Notes under the pieces: model-generated | What the model saw: the letters and a program-made list of their open reading frames with translations, nothing else | Told to the model about the DNA's origin: nothing | Databases searched by the model: none | Position numbers and translations under genes: made by a program | Source: JBFGCM01 sp041581135 | GTDB lineage: Bacteria; Actinomycetota; Acidimicrobiia; Spongiisociales; UBA5794 | Assembly: GCA_041581135.1 (NCBI GenBank) | Contig: JBFGCM010000003.1 | Coordinates: 1-64,000 of the forward strand | Direction: 5' to 3' | Length of the DNA stretch: 64,000 nucleotides | In this document: in pieces, positions 7,663-16,475 of the stretch | Numbering within the stretch: position 1 is the first letter of the stretch | How the letters are laid out: the number at the start of each line of letters is the position of its first letter

Positions 7663-8061
7663 TCAGGACGATTCGCTCAGTGGCACGGCATGCACCAGGG
7701 CGATCTTCCACGCACCGTTCGTGTGCTTGAACAACACCGAGACCGGTGCGGTGATGGCCACCGGCTCGCCGGCGACCGCGTATGTCTGGGCCAGCATGCA
7801 CGTGACGAGGGCCACGTCGTCCCAGTGCTTCAGCGCGAAGTCCGAAGCCGTGCTGTGGATGTCGCTCACGCCCATCTCGTCGAGCCGGTCGAAGTAGCCC
7901 TTCAACCCGGCCTTGCCTCGAATCCAGCCTCGCGACAATTCATCGACGCCCTGGACGTCGTCGGTGAACATGTCGCCGAGCTTCTCGAAGTCGAGCCGGT
8001 CGAAGTGCTTGAACAGCTTTCTTGCCTCGGCCTTGAAGTCGATAGCCGTGATGACGGCCAT
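7663..8061 (-). CDS. NTF2-like/SnoaL-type small protein
   Basis: 132 residues matching the cone-shaped NTF2-like fold: a helical start ('AEARKLFKHFDRLDFEKLGDMFTDDVQGVDE'), 'GKAGLKGYFDRL', then strands ending 'PVSVLFKHTNGAWKIALVHAVP'. Members bind or isomerise small hydrophobic compounds, but catalytic residues vary and no substrate can be given. ATG at 8061 is preceded by AGGAGGTG with a 4-nt spacer. Monocistronic, convergent with the methyltransferase. Confidence 0.75.
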   Translation of the reverse strand: MAVITAIDFKAEARKLFKHFDRLDFEKLGDMFTDDVQGVDELSRGWIRGKAGLKGYFDRLDEMGVSDIHSTASDFALKHWDDVALVTCMLAQTYAVAGEPVAITAPVSVLFKHTNGAWKIALVHAVPLSESS

Positions 8062-8204
8062 CTCTCACCTCCTGCCGGAGAATCCGGCGCCCAGTACGAC
8101 GGCCTCGCATGACGCGGACGATGCCGGCGAGGCCTCCTCGCGCGAATCACATGACTCGCCATGCGGCACGGCTACAGGGGATGTCTGGGAATTCTGCAGC
8201 CGCT

Positions 8205-8924
8205 TCAGTCGTCGTACTCGACCCGGGTGATCGTGGCGTCGAAGTAGGTGAATGCTCCCTCGGGGAGGTGCCACGTGACCCGCGCTCGGCTCGGCAACAG
8301 CACCTTGCCGTAGCTGAGATAGCGACTCGCCGTCGCCGTCCACGGGATCCGGGCGAACGGTGGTGCTTCGCGGTAGCGGCGTGCCTCCACCACGACGGAG
8401 TCCGGTTCGAATCGGAAGAGACACTCGGCCGTGACCGAGCCGTCCGAGATCGAGGCACGTGCCGAGTGGTGGTCGACGGGTGTCCATGAAACCAGTGGCG
8501 AGGCGAACGCACCGGGGAACCACACCATCTCACCGAGGTACCGCTGCAATGCCGCCTCGTCGATCCGAGGTCCCGACGCATTGGTCACCCGGAGGAACGG
8601 GGCGAGCCACACACCGAGGCTGCCGGCTCCATCTTGGTAGGAGTCGACGACGTGGATGGGCACGACTCGGGCCATCCGCACCTTGGCGTCCCAGAGGAAG
8701 CTCGGAGGCCCTGCGCCGTCGGGGCCGATCGTGAAGTGCTGGTGGGCACTGAATGGCATCCATCCGGAATCCGGCCGCTCGGGCCTGAATCGGGTCCGAA
8801 TGCGTCCCTCCTGATACACCGTGGCGTGCTCCGGCACGGACGAGCCGACGACACCGGTATCCAGCAGATGGCGCCGAACCGGCGCCGGCAGGGACAGCAG
8901 GGCGGTGTTCGTCACGTCGATCAC
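8205..8924 (-). CDS. DUF6544-like conserved protein
   Basis: 239 residues from GTG at 8924, which has an excellent AAGGAGG six bases upstream; the frame is open further to 9002 but that would run into the metY promoter. The pattern 'LPAPVRRHLLDTG', 'WMPFSAHQHFTIGP', 'FLWDAKVRM', 'VDSYQDGAGSL', 'RYLGEMVWFPGAFAS' is that of a widespread uncharacterised family (DUF6544/DUF6920-like, recalled by pattern). Predicted cytosolic and beta-rich. Gene context (divergent from metY) gives no clear functional hint. Confidence 0.65.
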   Translation of the reverse strand: MIDVTNTALLSLPAPVRRHLLDTGVVGSSVPEHATVYQEGRIRTRFRPERPDSGWMPFSAHQHFTIGPDGAGPPSFLWDAKVRMARVVPIHVVDSYQDGAGSLGVWLAPFLRVTNASGPRIDEAALQRYLGEMVWFPGAFASPLVSWTPVDHHSARASISDGSVTAECLFRFEPDSVVVEARRYREAPPFARIPWTATASRYLSYGKVLLPSRARVTWHLPEGAFTYFDATITRVEYDD

Positions 8925-9039
8925 GGTCGGCCTCCTTCCCCCGATCCTGCCGAAGCCCGGGTCCTCCGAATAGGGCCGGACGGCCCGGGCAATATGACCC
9001 ACGAAGCGGCGCGGCGAGCAGCGCTATGGTGCGCCCTCC

Positions 9040-10332
9040 ATGGCCGATCCCCAGTTCTACAAGTTCGACACGCTCAGCCTGCACGCCGGTCAGCAGCCCG
9101 ACCCGGTGACCGGGGCACGCGCGGTTCCCATCTACCCGTCGACCTCGTTCATGTTCGAGGACACCGATCACGCCGCGTCGTTGTTCAACCTCGAGCGACC
9201 CGGGCACATCTACTCCAGGATCTCGAATCCCACCGTGGCGGTGCTGGAGGAGCGCATCGCGGCGTTGGAGGGCGGCGTCGGTGGCGTCATGACGGCCTCC
9301 GGCATGGCGGCGCTGTTCTTGGCGGTGGCGACGCTGATGGATCAGGGGTCCCACATCGTTGCGTCCACGTCGCTCTACGGCGGCAGCGTGAACCTGTTCA
9401 CCCACACGCTCCCCAGGTTCGGAATCGAAACCACATTCGTGAACCCGCGTGACCACGACGGCATCAGCTCGGCGATACGGCCGAATACTCGGCTCGTGTT
9501 TGCCGAGACGCTGGGCAACCCGGGCCTGGAGGTGCTCGACATCGAACGCGTTGCCGCCATCGCCCACGACGCCGGCCTGCCGCTGATGCTCGACAACACC
9601 TTCGCCACGCCCTACCTGCTCCGCCCCATCGAGCACGGTTGCGACATCGTGCTGCATTCGGCGACCAAATGGCTGGGCGGCCACGGTGTGGCGATCGCAG
9701 GAGTCTTGGTGGATGCCGGCCACTTCGACTGGGAGGGGAGTGGCAACTTCCCGACCCTCACGGAGCCGTATGCCGGCTACCACGGCATCGACTTCGTGGA
9801 GGAGTTCGGTCCGGCGGCGTTCTCGATGCGGGCCCGGGCCGAAGGCCTGCGGGACTTCGGCGCGGCGGTGAGCCCGGCCAACGCCTTCTACATCCTCCAG
9901 GGTGTCGAGACCCTGCCCTTGCGGATGGCGCGTCACGTCTCCAACACGGCCGCCGTGCTGGAATTCCTCGAGGGTCACGATGCGGTGTCATGGGTATCGC
10001 ATCCCACCCTGCCTCACCACCCCGACCACGCCCTCGCCAACAAGCTGCTTCCCAGAGGTGCCGGGTCCATCGTGGGGTTCGGCGTCAAGGGCGGACGGGA
10101 CGCCGGGCGCACATTCATCGAGTCGTGCCGGTTGGCATCTCATCTCGCCAACGTCGGTGACGCCAAGACGCTGGTCATCCACCCGGGCAGCACCACGCAC
10201 CAACAGATGTCCGCCGAGCAGCTCGAGGCCGCCGGCGTCGGAGAAGACCGCGTTCGTCTCTCCGTCGGCCTCGAGGACCCCGAGGACATCATCGCCGACC
10301 TGGCGCAGGCGCTACGCGCCTCACAGCGGTAG
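9040..10332 (+). CDS. metY: O-acetylhomoserine aminocarboxypropyltransferase (MetY-type Cys/Met PLP enzyme)
   Basis: 430 residues, the length of MetY. PLP lysine K210 is in 'HSATKWLGGHG', and 'YSRISNPTVAVLEERIAALEGG', 'TASGMAAL' and 'DNTFATPYLLRPIEHG' are hallmarks of the cystathionine gamma-synthase family. The long insertion around 'YHGIDFVEEFGPAAFSMRARAEGLRDFG' and 'GSTTHQQM' distinguish MetY from MetB/MetC. It makes homocysteine from O-acetylhomoserine and sulfide (direct sulfhydrylation). TATGGT at 9025-9030 lies 9 nt before the ATG, so a leaderless transcript and no leader riboswitch are expected. An alpha/beta hydrolase begins 3 bp after the stop and is probably co-transcribed; it is not a recognisable MetX. 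Confidence 0.92.
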   Translation: MADPQFYKFDTLSLHAGQQPDPVTGARAVPIYPSTSFMFEDTDHAASLFNLERPGHIYSRISNPTVAVLEERIAALEGGVGGVMTASGMAALFLAVATLMDQGSHIVASTSLYGGSVNLFTHTLPRFGIETTFVNPRDHDGISSAIRPNTRLVFAETLGNPGLEVLDIERVAAIAHDAGLPLMLDNTFATPYLLRPIEHGCDIVLHSATKWLGGHGVAIAGVLVDAGHFDWEGSGNFPTLTEPYAGYHGIDFVEEFGPAAFSMRARAEGLRDFGAAVSPANAFYILQGVETLPLRMARHVSNTAAVLEFLEGHDAVSWVSHPTLPHHPDHALANKLLPRGAGSIVGFGVKGGRDAGRTFIESCRLASHLANVGDAKTLVIHPGSTTHQQMSAEQLEAAGVGEDRVRLSVGLEDPEDIIADLAQALRASQR

Positions 10333-10335
10333 CCG

Positions 10336-11112
10336 ATGCAGCTGTCTGTCGGCGGCGAAACCGTCTTTGCCGCCACCGGGGGTACGACGTTCGATCGCGA
10401 TCTGCCGACGATCGTGTTCCTCCACGGGTCGGGCGCCAACCGGACCGTGTGGGCACTCCCCGCCCGCTACTTCGCCCACCACGGCTACTCCGTGCTCGCA
10501 GTCGACCTGCCGGGCCACGGGCGGAGTACCGGCGAGCCGCTGCCGGCCATCGCCGACATGGCCGAGTGGCTGGTGGCCGTGCTCGACGCAGCCGGCGTCG
10601 CCAAGGCGAGCTTGGTCGGGCACTCGATGGGATCCCTCGTCGCCTTGGAGTGCGCCGTTCGTCACCCCGATCGGGTCCGCTCGCTCGCGCTCCTCGGAGC
10701 CGCAGCCGAGATGCCGGTCTCCGATGCCCTCCTCAGCGCAGACGACGATCTCGCCGCCCGGCTTATCGTCTCGTGGGGCCATGGTGACGCCGGACATGTC
10801 GGCGGCCAGAAATCACCCGGCTCCTGGGTCATGGGGGCCGCGCTGCAACTGCTCCGGGAGGCGCAGCCTGGAGTCATTCACACCGACCTCGCCGCCAGCA
10901 ACGGGTACTCGGCGCGTGAGGAGGTGCCTTCGGTGAAGATGCCGGTACTGGTCATCTGCGGTGAGCGGGATCGGATGACCCGGGCATCGGCAGGCCGGGA
11001 CCTGGCGCAGTTGCTGCCGGACGCCCGTTGCGAGGTGATCCCGATGGCGGGCCACATGATGCACACCGAGAAGCCCGACGAGACGCTGGCCCTGCTCCAT
11101 TCCTTCCTCTGA
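10336..11112 (+). CDS. Alpha/beta hydrolase
   Basis: 258 residues with a complete alpha/beta-hydrolase triad: nucleophile S97 in 'GHSMGS', an aspartate in 'ICGERDRMT', and a histidine in 'MAGHMMHTEKPDE' near the end. The oxyanion region 'FLHGSGANRTVW' is standard, and a cap domain lies between about 120 and 190. It begins 3 bp after metY and is probably co-transcribed. It differs from homoserine acetyltransferase MetX, which is longer with a GPSMGG nucleophile. The substrate is unknown; esterase, lactonase or proline-iminopeptidase-like activity is possible. Confidence 0.82.
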   Translation: MQLSVGGETVFAATGGTTFDRDLPTIVFLHGSGANRTVWALPARYFAHHGYSVLAVDLPGHGRSTGEPLPAIADMAEWLVAVLDAAGVAKASLVGHSMGSLVALECAVRHPDRVRSLALLGAAAEMPVSDALLSADDDLAARLIVSWGHGDAGHVGGQKSPGSWVMGAALQLLREAQPGVIHTDLAASNGYSAREEVPSVKMPVLVICGERDRMTRASAGRDLAQLLPDARCEVIPMAGHMMHTEKPDETLALLHSFL

Positions 11113-11146
11113 GCGGCCGGGGTCCCGAAAACCTAGGATCGAGCCG

Positions 11147-12013
11147 GTGAAGCTCCACCTCCTGGACGGCACCTACGAGCTGTTTCGGTCCTACTTCGGC
11201 GCGCCCAAACGCAAGTCACCGGAGGGGATGGAGATCGGCGCCATCGCCGGAGTGGTCGCCAGCACGTTGAATCTGCTCGAAGAAGATGGGGTCACCCATC
11301 TCGCTGCCGCCTTCGACACTCGCATCGAGTCGTTCCGCAACGACATCTTTCCCGGTTACAAGACCGGCGCCGGCATCGACCCGGAACTGCTCGCCCAGTT
11401 TCCGCTGGCCGAACAGGCGATGGCCGCCATGGGCGTGACGGTGTGGCCGATGGTGGAGTACGAAGCCGACGATGCCATCGCCACCGCAGCGGCTCGCTGG
11501 GCGGGCGACGTGGAGCAGGTGGTGATCCTGAGCCCGGACAAGGACATGGCCCAGTGCGTCGTCGGTCAGAGGGTCGTCGGGTTCAGTCGGCGCGACGGCA
11601 AGTTCATCGACGAGGCGGGAGTGCACGACAAGTTCGGCATCCGCCCGGCCTCGATACCCGACTACCTGGCGCTCGTCGGCGATTCGGCGGACGGCCTGCC
11701 CGGCGTGCCCGGGTGGGGTGCCAAGTCATCCAGCCTGGTCCTCGACCGGTATGACCATCTCGAGCACATCCCCCTGGAGGCGGCGCTGTGGGACGTGCCG
11801 GTGCGGGGGAGCGAGCGGTTGGTGGCGTCGTTGCGCGCCGGAATGGCGGATGCGCTCCTCTACCGGTATCTCGCCATGCTTCGCACCGACGTGCCGCTCG
11901 CCGAGGAGCTCGACGACCTCGAGTGGGGCGGCGTGATGCGCGAGCCCTACGAGCTGCTCTGCACCGCTCTCGGTCTCGATCGGTTGATGAAGCGGCCCAC
12001 CCGCTGGCAGTGA
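11147..12013 (+). CDS. Stand-alone 5'-3' exonuclease/flap endonuclease domain protein
   Basis: 288 residues related to the 5'-nuclease domain of DNA polymerase I: 'LLDGTYELFRSYF' supplies the first acidic residue, 'AAFDTRIESFRNDIFPGYKTG' the arch basic region, 'EYEADDAIATAA' and 'SPDKDMAQCV' the metal-binding acids, and 'LVGDSADGLPGVPGWGAKSSSLVL' the helix-hairpin-helix. No polymerase domain follows. Probably trims flaps or RNA primers. GTG at 11147 follows TAGGAT (11134-11139) by 7 nt, so the message is probably leaderless. Confidence 0.88.
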   Translation: MKLHLLDGTYELFRSYFGAPKRKSPEGMEIGAIAGVVASTLNLLEEDGVTHLAAAFDTRIESFRNDIFPGYKTGAGIDPELLAQFPLAEQAMAAMGVTVWPMVEYEADDAIATAAARWAGDVEQVVILSPDKDMAQCVVGQRVVGFSRRDGKFIDEAGVHDKFGIRPASIPDYLALVGDSADGLPGVPGWGAKSSSLVLDRYDHLEHIPLEAALWDVPVRGSERLVASLRAGMADALLYRYLAMLRTDVPLAEELDDLEWGGVMREPYELLCTALGLDRLMKRPTRWQ

Positions 12014-12115
12014 TGCTCCCCACCGTGGTCCGGTCGCCGGGCGAGATCGGCGCCAGACGCTCATGCACACCGGCGTCAGATCAGTACCCCTCCGGCCGGC
12101 GGTAGCCTGCGGATC

Positions 12116-12934
12116 GTGCAGTCAGACCCAGGCTTCTTCGGGCCGGATTCCATGATGTGGCGGGTCAACCGCGAGATGACCACGCTCTTCGGCGGTGCCC
12201 TGGCGCTGTTCTATCACGCTGCACATCCGTTGGTGGCAGCCGGCGCCCGCCAGACCGGTGGATATCGTCGTGACCCCTGGGCACGACTGATCCGCACCGT
12301 GCAGCTCCAGAACCTGGTCACGTTCGGCTCCGAACGCGAGTCGAGGGAGGCGGCGAACCGCATCAACAAGCTGCACAAGGTGGTGCACGGGGCTGACGAG
12401 GTGACCGGAGAGTGGTATGACGCGCTCGACTACGAGCAGCTGCTGTGGGTGCACATCGCCCTCGAGGTGAGCACGCTGCGGTTCTACGAGCTGACGGTCG
12501 GTCCGTTGAGCGACGCCGAGAAGCAGCAGTACCACGTGGAGAACGCCGTCGCTGCCGAACTGATGCTCGTGCCGTCCGACTACATCCCGGCCACGTATGC
12601 CGCCGCGCTCGGCTGGGTCGATCAGGTGATCGACTCCGGCCGTCTCCAGGTGACCGATGTCGCTCGCGAGGTGGAGTGGCTCATCCGTACCGGCCCGGTG
12701 CCGACCCGCATCAAGCCCATCTGGAAGTTCATCGCCTTGGCCTCCGTGGGAACCATGGACCCGCGGCTGCGGGACCTCTACGGGCTCACCTGGCACCCCT
12801 GGCAGCAGAAGGTGCTGGACGCCAACTTCGCACTGATGCGGGCCGCCCACCCCTTCATTCCCTACCGGTTCCGTATCACGTTGCCGGCGCGATGGGCGGA
12901 GCTGCGGATGGCCCACCCCCTGCCGGCCCTCTGA
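12116..12934 (+). CDS. DUF2236/MpaB-family oxygenase-like protein
   Basis: 272 residues. 'SMMWRVNREMTTLFGGALALFYHAAHPLVAAG' is the conserved start of the family named after the latex-clearing/mycophenolic-acid MpaB oxygenases, followed by 'VTFGSERESREAANRINKLHKVVHG' and 'WVHIALEVSTLRFYELTVGPL'. Members bind b-type heme and cleave or oxidise hydrophobic substrates, though most are uncharacterised. GTG at 12116 comes 7 nt after TAGCCT, the leaderless arrangement. It is followed 37 bp later by a CrtI-like oxidoreductase, so the pair may act on the same lipid or isoprenoid; that is inference. Confidence 0.8.
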   Translation: MQSDPGFFGPDSMMWRVNREMTTLFGGALALFYHAAHPLVAAGARQTGGYRRDPWARLIRTVQLQNLVTFGSERESREAANRINKLHKVVHGADEVTGEWYDALDYEQLLWVHIALEVSTLRFYELTVGPLSDAEKQQYHVENAVAAELMLVPSDYIPATYAAALGWVDQVIDSGRLQVTDVAREVEWLIRTGPVPTRIKPIWKFIALASVGTMDPRLRDLYGLTWHPWQQKVLDANFALMRAAHPFIPYRFRITLPARWAELRMAHPLPAL

Positions 12935-12971
12935 GCATGACGCAGCTCCCACATGCCGCCGACTCGCAGCC

Positions 12972-14390
12972 GTGAGTGAGTTCGACGTCGTGGTGGTCGG
13001 ATCCGGCCCCAACGGCTTGTCTGCCGCCGTCGAGCTCGCTCGCAGCGGCGCCCGCGTGCTGGTCCTGGAGGGGGCTTCCACCGTGGGAGGCGGATGCCGA
13101 ACGGAGGAGCTCACCCTCCCCGGTTTCCACCATGACGTGTGTGCCGCGTTTCATCCACTCGGCATCTCCTCGCCGTTCTTTCGGGCGTTGCCCCTCGAGG
13201 ACCACGGCTTGCGCTGGCTGCACCCCGAGGTCTGCGTTTCCCACCCGCTGCCGGCCGGACGGGCCGCGACGATGATGCGCTCCCTCGAGGACACCATCAG
13301 CGGGTTGGGCGTGGACGGCGACGCCTATCGGCGTTTGATCCAACCGCTGGTCTCCGATGCAGATGCCGTGCTCGCCGAGGCGCTCGGACCGATCATCCAC
13401 CGGCCGCGAAGCCTGACGGCGTTGGTCCGGCTCGGCCTTGCGGGCCTGCCGTCGGCGACGAGGACGGCGGCACGGTTCGGCACCCAGGAGGGCCGGGCGC
13501 TCCTCGCCGGCACCGCGGCCCACAGCTTCGGACTTCTGTCGTCGCCGTTCACCGCGGCGGTTGCGGTGATGCTTTTGCTGGCCGGCCATCACCGCGGGTG
13601 GCCAGTCGCCGAGGGTGGGTCTGCCGCCATCACCGATGCGCTCGTCTCGTACCTCGAGTCTCTCGGAGGCACGGTGCAGACCGGTGTCTGGGTGCGCGAT
13701 CTCGATGACGTCCCGCCGGCTACTGCAGTCCTGTTCGACGTGGCTCCGTCGCACCTCGCCGCCATCTGTGGTGATCGGCTGCCGGCGGGGTATCGCACGC
13801 GGCTGTTTCGATGGCGCCACGGCCCGGGGGCATTCAAGCTCGATGTCGCTCTCGACGGGCCCGTGCCGTGGACCGACGCGGCGAGCCGGCGCGCCGGCAC
13901 CGTGCACGTCGGGGGCACGTTCCAGGAGGTGGCTGCTGCCGAGGCGGACGTGGTGCGAGGGGTGCACCCGGAGCGGCCGTTCGTCCTGGTCGGACAGCAA
14001 TCGGTGCAAGATCCGACCCGGGCGCCTGTAGGGCGGCACACGGTGTGGGCCTACACCCACGTTCCGGCCGGCTCCACCGTCGACATGACCGAGCGGATCG
14101 AGGCCCAGATCGAGCGGTTCGCCCCCGGCTTCCGAGACCGCATTCTGGCTCGTGCCACCATGAACCCCCGCAGGCTGGAGTCACACAATCCCAACTACAT
14201 CGGGGGGGATGTGGCCGGGGGCGCGTTCGACATGCGCCAGCTCGTGGCACGACCGGTACCGGCATTGGACCCGTACGCCACACCGCTCCCGGGCGTCTAC
14301 CTCTGCTCCGCCTCCACACCGCCCGGCGCCGGCGTCCACGGTATGTGCGGGTATCAGGCCGCCCGCTCGGTGCTACGCCGCCACGGTTGA
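12972..14390 (+). CDS. Phytoene-desaturase-like FAD-dependent oxidoreductase
   Basis: 472 residues. The N-terminus 'VVVGSGPNGLSAAVELARSGARVLVLE' is the FAD-binding Rossmann motif, and 'STVGGGCRTEELTLPGFHHDVCAAFHP' is typical of CrtI/carotenoid-ketolase-like amine oxidase folds. The C-terminal 'GVYLCSASTPPGAGVHGMCGYQAA' closes the FAD site. It acts on hydrophobic substrates such as carotenoids, retinoids or sterols; no other carotenoid genes are nearby, so the substrate is open. GTG at 12972 lies 37 bp after the MpaB-like gene and the two are likely co-transcribed. Confidence 0.82.
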   Translation: MSEFDVVVVGSGPNGLSAAVELARSGARVLVLEGASTVGGGCRTEELTLPGFHHDVCAAFHPLGISSPFFRALPLEDHGLRWLHPEVCVSHPLPAGRAATMMRSLEDTISGLGVDGDAYRRLIQPLVSDADAVLAEALGPIIHRPRSLTALVRLGLAGLPSATRTAARFGTQEGRALLAGTAAHSFGLLSSPFTAAVAVMLLLAGHHRGWPVAEGGSAAITDALVSYLESLGGTVQTGVWVRDLDDVPPATAVLFDVAPSHLAAICGDRLPAGYRTRLFRWRHGPGAFKLDVALDGPVPWTDAASRRAGTVHVGGTFQEVAAAEADVVRGVHPERPFVLVGQQSVQDPTRAPVGRHTVWAYTHVPAGSTVDMTERIEAQIERFAPGFRDRILARATMNPRRLESHNPNYIGGDVAGGAFDMRQLVARPVPALDPYATPLPGVYLCSASTPPGAGVHGMCGYQAARSVLRRHG

Positions 14391-14442
14391 CGGTCAAGTG
14401 CGGCCTGTTGCAGCCCGATACATCTGCAGAGGAACCACACAG

Positions 14443-14922
14443 ATGGCCACGTCTCACATACGCGTCCAAGGAGCCGGATTCAGCCTGGCTCGATCGGTAT
14501 TGGTCGCGCTCGCCGCCGCTGCAGCTGCGGCCGCGGTGTGGTTCCTCGGCGTTTCGTTGCTGGGATACGTCTCGTGGCTGCGGAACTACCTCGGCGTTCT
14601 CAGCCTCGGTGTGGGTGCAGGGGCCGCATATGGTGCGCTGTGGGGAGCAAATGAGCATCGAGGCTGGAGAATCCAGGCCATCTCCGTGCTGGCGGCCGTC
14701 GTCATGCTGGCCATCGGCCAGGCGTGGGTGACGCGACTCGTGATCATCCGTGACGCCGCCACAGTGCTCGACGTCCACGGCGCCGCCATCATCGCCCCCG
14801 TGTCGACCTACTGGCGGGTGATGTCGATCGGTTTGTTCGGCACCAATCCCCCTGGGATCGTGTACTGGGGTATCGCCATCGGCTATGCCATCGCCATCCC
14901 GAGGGCTCGCGACGAGTTCTGA
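14443..14922 (+). CDS. Four-segment membrane protein, unknown function
   Basis: 159 residues from ATG at 14443, which has GAGGAA about 9 nt upstream; the frame is open further back but overlaps the preceding gene. Hydrophobic segments: 'VLVALAAAAAAAAVWFLGVSLLGYV', 'YLGVLSLGVGAGAAYGALWG', 'IQAISVLAAVVMLAIGQAWV' and 'IVYWGIAIGYAIAI'. No motif of a known transporter or enzyme was found. It ends 4 bp before the stop of the convergent 2TM gene. Confidence 0.65.
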   Translation: MATSHIRVQGAGFSLARSVLVALAAAAAAAAVWFLGVSLLGYVSWLRNYLGVLSLGVGAGAAYGALWGANEHRGWRIQAISVLAAVVMLAIGQAWVTRLVIIRDAATVLDVHGAAIIAPVSTYWRVMSIGLFGTNPPGIVYWGIAIGYAIAIPRARDEF

Positions 14923-14926
14923 GTGC

Positions 14927-15247
14927 TCAGCGGGGTGAGACCCGCTCCTGGTGGTCGGCGTTCGCCTCCATCTCGCGGACGTAGGACTCGATCTTGCGCT
15001 CTTCCCACTCGGCGGCGAATCGGCTGCCGCTGAAGAAGAGCGTCACGGCGTGGGCGGCCACGCCAATCCCCCAGCCAAACAGCACCCACATGAAGAACCA
15101 GCCTTCACCGGTGAAGACGTCGATGATGAACAGTGCGGCGTTCACCAGCAGGTAGATCGCCAGGTGGATGTAGAACCCCCTGATCTCCTCGACGCGCTCC
15201 CGCGCCTTGGCATAGAGATCGTTGGGCGTCATGGAACCGGTGGTCAT
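14927..15247 (-). CDS. 2TM-domain protein
   Basis: 106 residues from ATG at 15247, chosen for the strong AGGAGGTGG five bases upstream; the frame is open to 15343 but those residues are not protein-like. The pattern 'YAKARERVEEIRGFYIHLAIYLLVNAALFIID', then 'GEGWFFMWVLFGWGIGVAAHAVTLF' and a charged coiled end 'EWEERKIESYVREME' matches the bacterial 2TM domain often attached to or near histidine kinases. Here it is free-standing. Function unknown. Confidence 0.75.
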   Translation of the reverse strand: MTTGSMTPNDLYAKARERVEEIRGFYIHLAIYLLVNAALFIIDVFTGEGWFFMWVLFGWGIGVAAHAVTLFFSGSRFAAEWEERKIESYVREMEANADHQERVSPR

Positions 15248-15341
15248 CCGTACCACCTCCTGTCCACATCGAACCTGAGGGTCGGAGTCCGGCCTAGGGC
15301 CGAAGGTCCGCTCCGGTCTCGATCGGCGCGACAATGGCGCC

Positions 15342-16037
15342 ATGTGCGGACGATTCGTGCAGGCGGAACCAGTGGACTACTACGCCGACTTCCTGGCTGC
15401 GGCCACGGTGAAGACCGAGGCGCTGAAGAAGAGTTGGAACGTCGCACCCACCGATTCGGTCTATGCGGCGGCAGAGTTCAAGGGAGAGCGTCAGCTCGGG
15501 ACGTTCCGATGGGGTCTGCTGCCGTTCTGGGCCAAGGACCGCAAGATGGCGGCGCGCAACATCAACGCCCGTGCCGAGACCGTGGCAGAGAAGCCGGCCT
15601 TCCGTGACTCGTTCGCCCGGAAGCGGTGCCTCATCCCCGCCGACGGGTTCTACGAGTGGGAGCCGAAAGAGCGCGGCAAGCTGCCGCACTTCATCCACTC
15701 CATCGATGGCAAGCCGCTGGCGCTGGCAGGGCTGTGGTCGTCGTGGCGTGACCCCGAAACCGCCGAACGCCTCAAGACGTGCACGATCATCACCGGCCGA
15801 CCGAACAGCGTGGTGAGCCCCATCCACGATCGCATGCCGGTGGCTCTGCTTCACGATGCATGGGACACCTGGCTCGATCCCGACTTTCACGATGTCGATG
15901 TGTTGCTGGATCTGCTCAAGCCGATCCCGGGCCGCTTGGTGACCGCATACCCCGTTTCGACGCTGGTCAACAAGGTGCAGAACAACGTCCCCGAGTGCAT
16001 CGCGCCGCTGGAGACCCCCGCTGCGGATGCCGACTAG
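15342..16037 (+). CDS. SRAP/HMCES (YedK-type) abasic-site shielding protein
   Basis: 231 residues beginning 'MCGRF': C2 becomes the catalytic N-terminal cysteine after Met removal. N75 ('NINARAET'), E105 ('GFYEWE') and H162 ('PIHDRMP') complete the active site known from YedK and HMCES. These proteins form thiazolidine crosslinks with abasic sites in single-stranded DNA and protect them. GACAAT at 15330-15335 lies 6 nt before the ATG and there is no ribosome site, so the transcript is likely leaderless. It is one of three DNA-damage-related genes in the first 16 kb, none adjacent to another. Confidence 0.92.
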   Translation: MCGRFVQAEPVDYYADFLAAATVKTEALKKSWNVAPTDSVYAAAEFKGERQLGTFRWGLLPFWAKDRKMAARNINARAETVAEKPAFRDSFARKRCLIPADGFYEWEPKERGKLPHFIHSIDGKPLALAGLWSSWRDPETAERLKTCTIITGRPNSVVSPIHDRMPVALLHDAWDTWLDPDFHDVDVLLDLLKPIPGRLVTAYPVSTLVNKVQNNVPECIAPLETPAADAD

Positions 16038-16061
16038 CTGCGATGCCCGGTGACGGGCGGC

Positions 16062-16475
16062 TCAGGAAGCCGTCGTCTTGCCGCCGGGAACGAGGTGGGC
16101 GATGGTGGCGCCGAGGAGCGCTCCGATCACGCCCAGCAGCAGTGCTTCCAGCAGCAGGCTCATGCCGTCCACCAGCGGCACCCCGTCGAGCCGGCGACCG
16201 ATCCTGAGCAGCAGCGCCACGATCGCGACGTTGATCAGCCCGGCGACACCGGCTCCGAGGCCGGCCGGCCAGCTCAGCCGGGGACCTCCGTGCAGCCGAT
16301 ACGCAATGGGCATGACGGCGGCGACGATGAAGGGAAAGAGAAAGTAGTTGGACTCCGGGTTGAGCCACCCGACCACAGCCCACACCGCCGCAATGCTGCC
16401 GGAGAGGTAGACGAACGGGTTTCTGTCGGCGTTGTCAGGATCGTGTTCCTCGGCCACGGCACCTCTGGCCCGCAT
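16062..16475 (-). CDS. Membrane protein, unknown function
   Basis: 137 residues from ATG at 16475; earlier in-frame codons overlap the small gene upstream. Four hydrophobic segments: 'VYLSGSIAAVWAVVGWL', 'YFLFPFIVAAVMPIAYRL', 'GLGAGVAGLINVAIVALLLRI' and 'LLLEALLLGVIGALLGATIAHLV'. It is coupled to the 58-codon gene by a TGATG overlap, suggesting the two products are made together and may form one complex. No family recognised. Confidence 0.68.
   Translation of the reverse strand: MRARGAVAEEHDPDNADRNPFVYLSGSIAAVWAVVGWLNPESNYFLFPFIVAAVMPIAYRLHGGPRLSWPAGLGAGVAGLINVAIVALLLRIGRRLDGVPLVDGMSLLLEALLLGVIGALLGATIAHLVPGGKTTAS

Noticed and set aside
8398..8415. GGTTCGAATCGG resembling a tRNA T-arm
   Set aside because: Inside the DUF6544-like gene with no cloverleaf partner stems.
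8925..9002. N-terminal extension of the DUF6544-like gene
   Set aside because: The GTG at 8924 has a near-perfect AAGGAGG, and the extension would run into the metY promoter region.
10336..11112. Homoserine O-acetyltransferase (MetX) next to metY
   Set aside because: The protein is about 100 residues too short and has GHSMGS instead of the MetX GPSMGG nucleophile motif.
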